Below, one piece after another: positions 28,790 through 29,918 of a DNA stretch of 29,918 bases. A program made the position numbers and the translations under genes. The stretch is from Candidatus Hydrogenedentota bacterium (lineage in GTDB: Bacteria; Hydrogenedentota; Hydrogenedentia; Hydrogenedentales; GCA-2746185). Position 1 is the stretch's first letter, and the number at the start of each line of letters is the position of its first letter. Below the pieces are notes generated by a model. That model made no database searches. It saw only the letters and a program-made list of their open reading frames with translations, and was not told where the DNA came from. The stretch lies in contig JASJYE010000002.1 in NCBI GenBank assembly GCA_030123645.1, positions 1 to 29,918 on the forward strand, given 5' to 3'.

Positions 28790-28822
28790 GGCTTGGGCGG
28801 AAATGGCCCCAGAAAAAGCCTC
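28788..28822 (+). other. Stem-loop after the PUA-like gene
   Basis: GAGGCTT (28788-28794) pairs with AAGCCTC (28816-28822), with a small inner GGGC/GCCC pairing. No T-run follows, so a terminator role is doubtful. The 79-base gap to the resolvase gene holds nothing else I can support. Confidence 0.3.
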
Positions 28823-28868
28823 CGCAATCGCCTGATACGGCCTGAAACACTACCCTTGGAGACGAAAC

Positions 28869-29339
28869 ATGCCATTGCGAGCATTCATAATCGCCCTTGA
28901 TCCGAGCTCGACATTCTGTGGCTGGGCCCTATACCAAGGCGTCAACCTAATCTCTCATGGCACGATCAAACGCGGCCGTTTGCCGCTCGCGTGTTACGCG
29001 AATATCTGCGCGAAGACGATCCGCTTTGCCTTCAAAAAGGCCGGCGGCACCATGGACCCCGAGGTCTGGTACGAAATCAATGATCGGCAGAGGATTCCTC
29101 GAGAGAGACAGAAGTCAATGCGGAAACAAGCCCAAGGCACCGGCCGGATTCTGCAAGCGTTGGGAGTCGAAGGGCATGAGAGGCACGTTGACAGCAAGAC
29201 GAAAGAGAAGCGCGGCTGGGAAGCATCTTTGATTTATGGCGTGGCGGATTGCCCGGTGAATGAACATGCGCTTGATGCGATTGCGTTGGGTCATGCTATC
29301 GTCAGTGATCCGGAAAGGCTGGCCCGCCGCCACGGTTGA
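28869..29339 (+). CDS. RuvC-like Holliday junction resolvase
   Basis: The 156-residue protein has an RNase H-like fold signature: FIIALDPSSTFCGWALYQG (Asp11), WYEIND (Glu69) and NEHALDAIALGHA (His133, Asp136). These match the acidic residues of RuvC-family nucleases. The middle is basic (RQRIPRERQKSMRKQAQG). It would resolve branched DNA made during replication and recombination before packaging. TTGGAGACGAAAC precedes ATG 28869. It is the last + strand gene before the minus-strand methyltransferase. Confidence 0.8.
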   Translation: MPLRAFIIALDPSSTFCGWALYQGVNLISHGTIKRGRLPLACYANICAKTIRFAFKKAGGTMDPEVWYEINDRQRIPRERQKSMRKQAQGTGRILQALGVEGHERHVDSKTKEKRGWEASLIYGVADCPVNEHALDAIALGHAIVSDPERLARRHG

Positions 29340-29350
29340 CGGCGGGCCAG
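29319..29350. terminator. Bidirectional stem-loop between convergent genes
   Basis: CTGGCCCGCCG (29319-29329) pairs perfectly with CGGCGGGCCAG (29340-29350), an 11-bp stem with a 10-base loop. It overlaps the end of the resolvase gene and faces the convergent minus-strand gene ending at 29368. Neither side has a T-run, so it is at best a pause or RNA end-protecting element. Confidence 0.45.
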
Positions 29351-29367
29351 TGGTGTTGCGGCGGGAG

Positions 29368-29496
29368 TCATCGTTCCCGCCACTTGTGCCCGCCGCACCG
29401 CGCACAGGTCGAATGCCATAGCTGATAACGGGTGTAGAGCGTCAACCACTCTTTGTCCCACCTATGTCCGAACAGCCAACACCATAGCCTTTTCAT
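29368..29496 (-). CDS. Small zinc-ribbon-like basic protein
   Basis: ATG at 29496 on the minus strand begins a 42-residue protein, MKRLWCWLFGHRW, ending CARCGGHKWRER. The intact methyltransferase frame would stop at 29493, overlapping this ATG (ATGA), which is how I recognise it as a separate gene. It has W/C/H residues and a CARC pair that may bind zinc. In the sequence as given it is in frame with the first part of the methyltransferase because of a frameshift. Confidence 0.5.
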   Translation of the reverse strand: MKRLWCWLFGHRWDKEWLTLYTRYQLWHSTCARCGGHKWRER

Positions 29497-29918
29497 AGTC
29501 CCCCCCACTGTTCCGCCATTGCGTCCGCAATCCCTTGGTACGTCCTGCTGCGCTCCTTGGCCCGGTTGGGTCCTGGGGCCATCTTGTGAATCCGCGACTC
29601 GCGCCCCCCCCACAATGTTTGTGGGCTTCAAGAGCGGGAGATTCTTGAGCCACAACCCCGTCTTTTTCGTCTCGCCATGCCCGAACTGCCACGGCTGGAT
29701 ATATTGGTCGGGCTTTCGCCAGCGAGTTGACATGATGCCCACGGGGTTCTCAATGCAGATGCGCTCAATAGGAGTCTCGGCCAGCCACAAAAAAAACGCG
29801 ATGGCCTCTTCCTGCTCCTCGCGCTTCTCCCTGAACCACCGCGCCCCCGAGACTGCCAAGTGTGTGCAGGGCGGGTGCGCGATCATCAAGTCCCAGCCGT
29901 GCTCGATGGTAAACGTCA
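29493..29918 (-). CDS. DNA cytosine methyltransferase, partial at edge and frameshifted
   Basis: The minus-strand frame is open to the window end. It shows DLMIAHPPCTHLAVSGARWF (the PPC catalytic Cys), then ICIENPVGIM (ENP motif) and QPWQFGHGETKKTGLWLKNL, typical of short phage cytosine methyltransferases. After KPTNIVGG the continuing frame gives an unusual sequence. One base shifted, the DNA encodes ESRIHKMAPGPNRAKERS, TYQGIADAMAEQWGG and a stop at 29493, which is the expected family C-terminus. The shift is at the C8 tract 29604-29611 (one extra base). The N-terminal part lies beyond the window. Methylation could protect phage DNA from restriction. Confidence 0.65.

Noticed and set aside
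1..29918. CRISPR array, insertion sequences, att sites
   Set aside because: I saw no regularly spaced identical repeats, no transposase, no integrase and no terminal inverted repeats in the window.

Overview
This window is a stretch of a tailed double-stranded DNA phage (class Caudoviricetes) with a contractile tail. It could be a free phage, a prophage or a metagenomic contig. It is GC-rich and densely packed, and nearly every gene lies on the + strand with ATGA/TAATG overlaps and good Shine-Dalgarno sites. No integrase, repressor, terminase or intact portal gene is inside the window, so lifestyle and host cannot be fixed. A lipoprotein signal and a secretory signal in the lysis region suggest a Gram-negative host.

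Region 1 (1-5859) is head and neck. It holds the end of a Mu gpF-like minor head protein, a small virion protein, a DUF2213 prohead protease carrying a C-terminal scaffold with its own internal start, a cement-type protein, the major capsid protein and four connector or neck proteins. Region 2 (5860-18756) is tail and baseplate. It starts with a neck/tail-terminator protein fused behind LamG-like and FN3-like domains. Then come sheath (DUF3383), tube (DUF3277), two chaperone frames joined by a T TTT TTC slippery site, tape measure, Dit-like protein, plug, hub, gp138-type spike, gp25-like wedge, baseplate J, a DUF2612-type wedge with a second LamG copy, and a fibre. The baseplate order resembles minimal contractile systems such as cyanophage Pam3.

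Region 3 (18767-20458) is a probable lysis cluster: a transglutaminase-like cysteine peptidase, a holin-like membrane protein, a small hydrophobic protein, a lipoprotein and a membrane-anchored coiled-coil protein. Region 4 (20459-20857) has no convincing gene. It carries a promoter followed by about 340 bases that fold almost end to end into long helices, one possible pseudoknot and a branched terminator-like stem. I regard this as a candidate structured RNA or a regulatory leader of the early operon, and as the most interesting item here.

Region 5 (20858-29339) is the early, replication and recombination operon. It encodes tandem SH3-like small proteins, a PD-(D/E)XK nuclease with a Cys cluster, an SbcC-like ATPase, a RecT annealing protein, several coiled-coil or Cys-rich small proteins, a replication-initiator-like protein whose gene contains iteron-like repeats, a PUA/ASCH-like protein and a RuvC-like resolvase. 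Region 6 (29368-29918) is on the minus strand: a cytosine methyltransferase running off the edge, with a frameshift at a C8 tract, and a small zinc-ribbon-like protein.

The layout implies late head/tail/lysis transcription and a separate early transcript starting near 20500. A secondary promoter with a palindromic operator lies at about 24300 ahead of the RecT segment.
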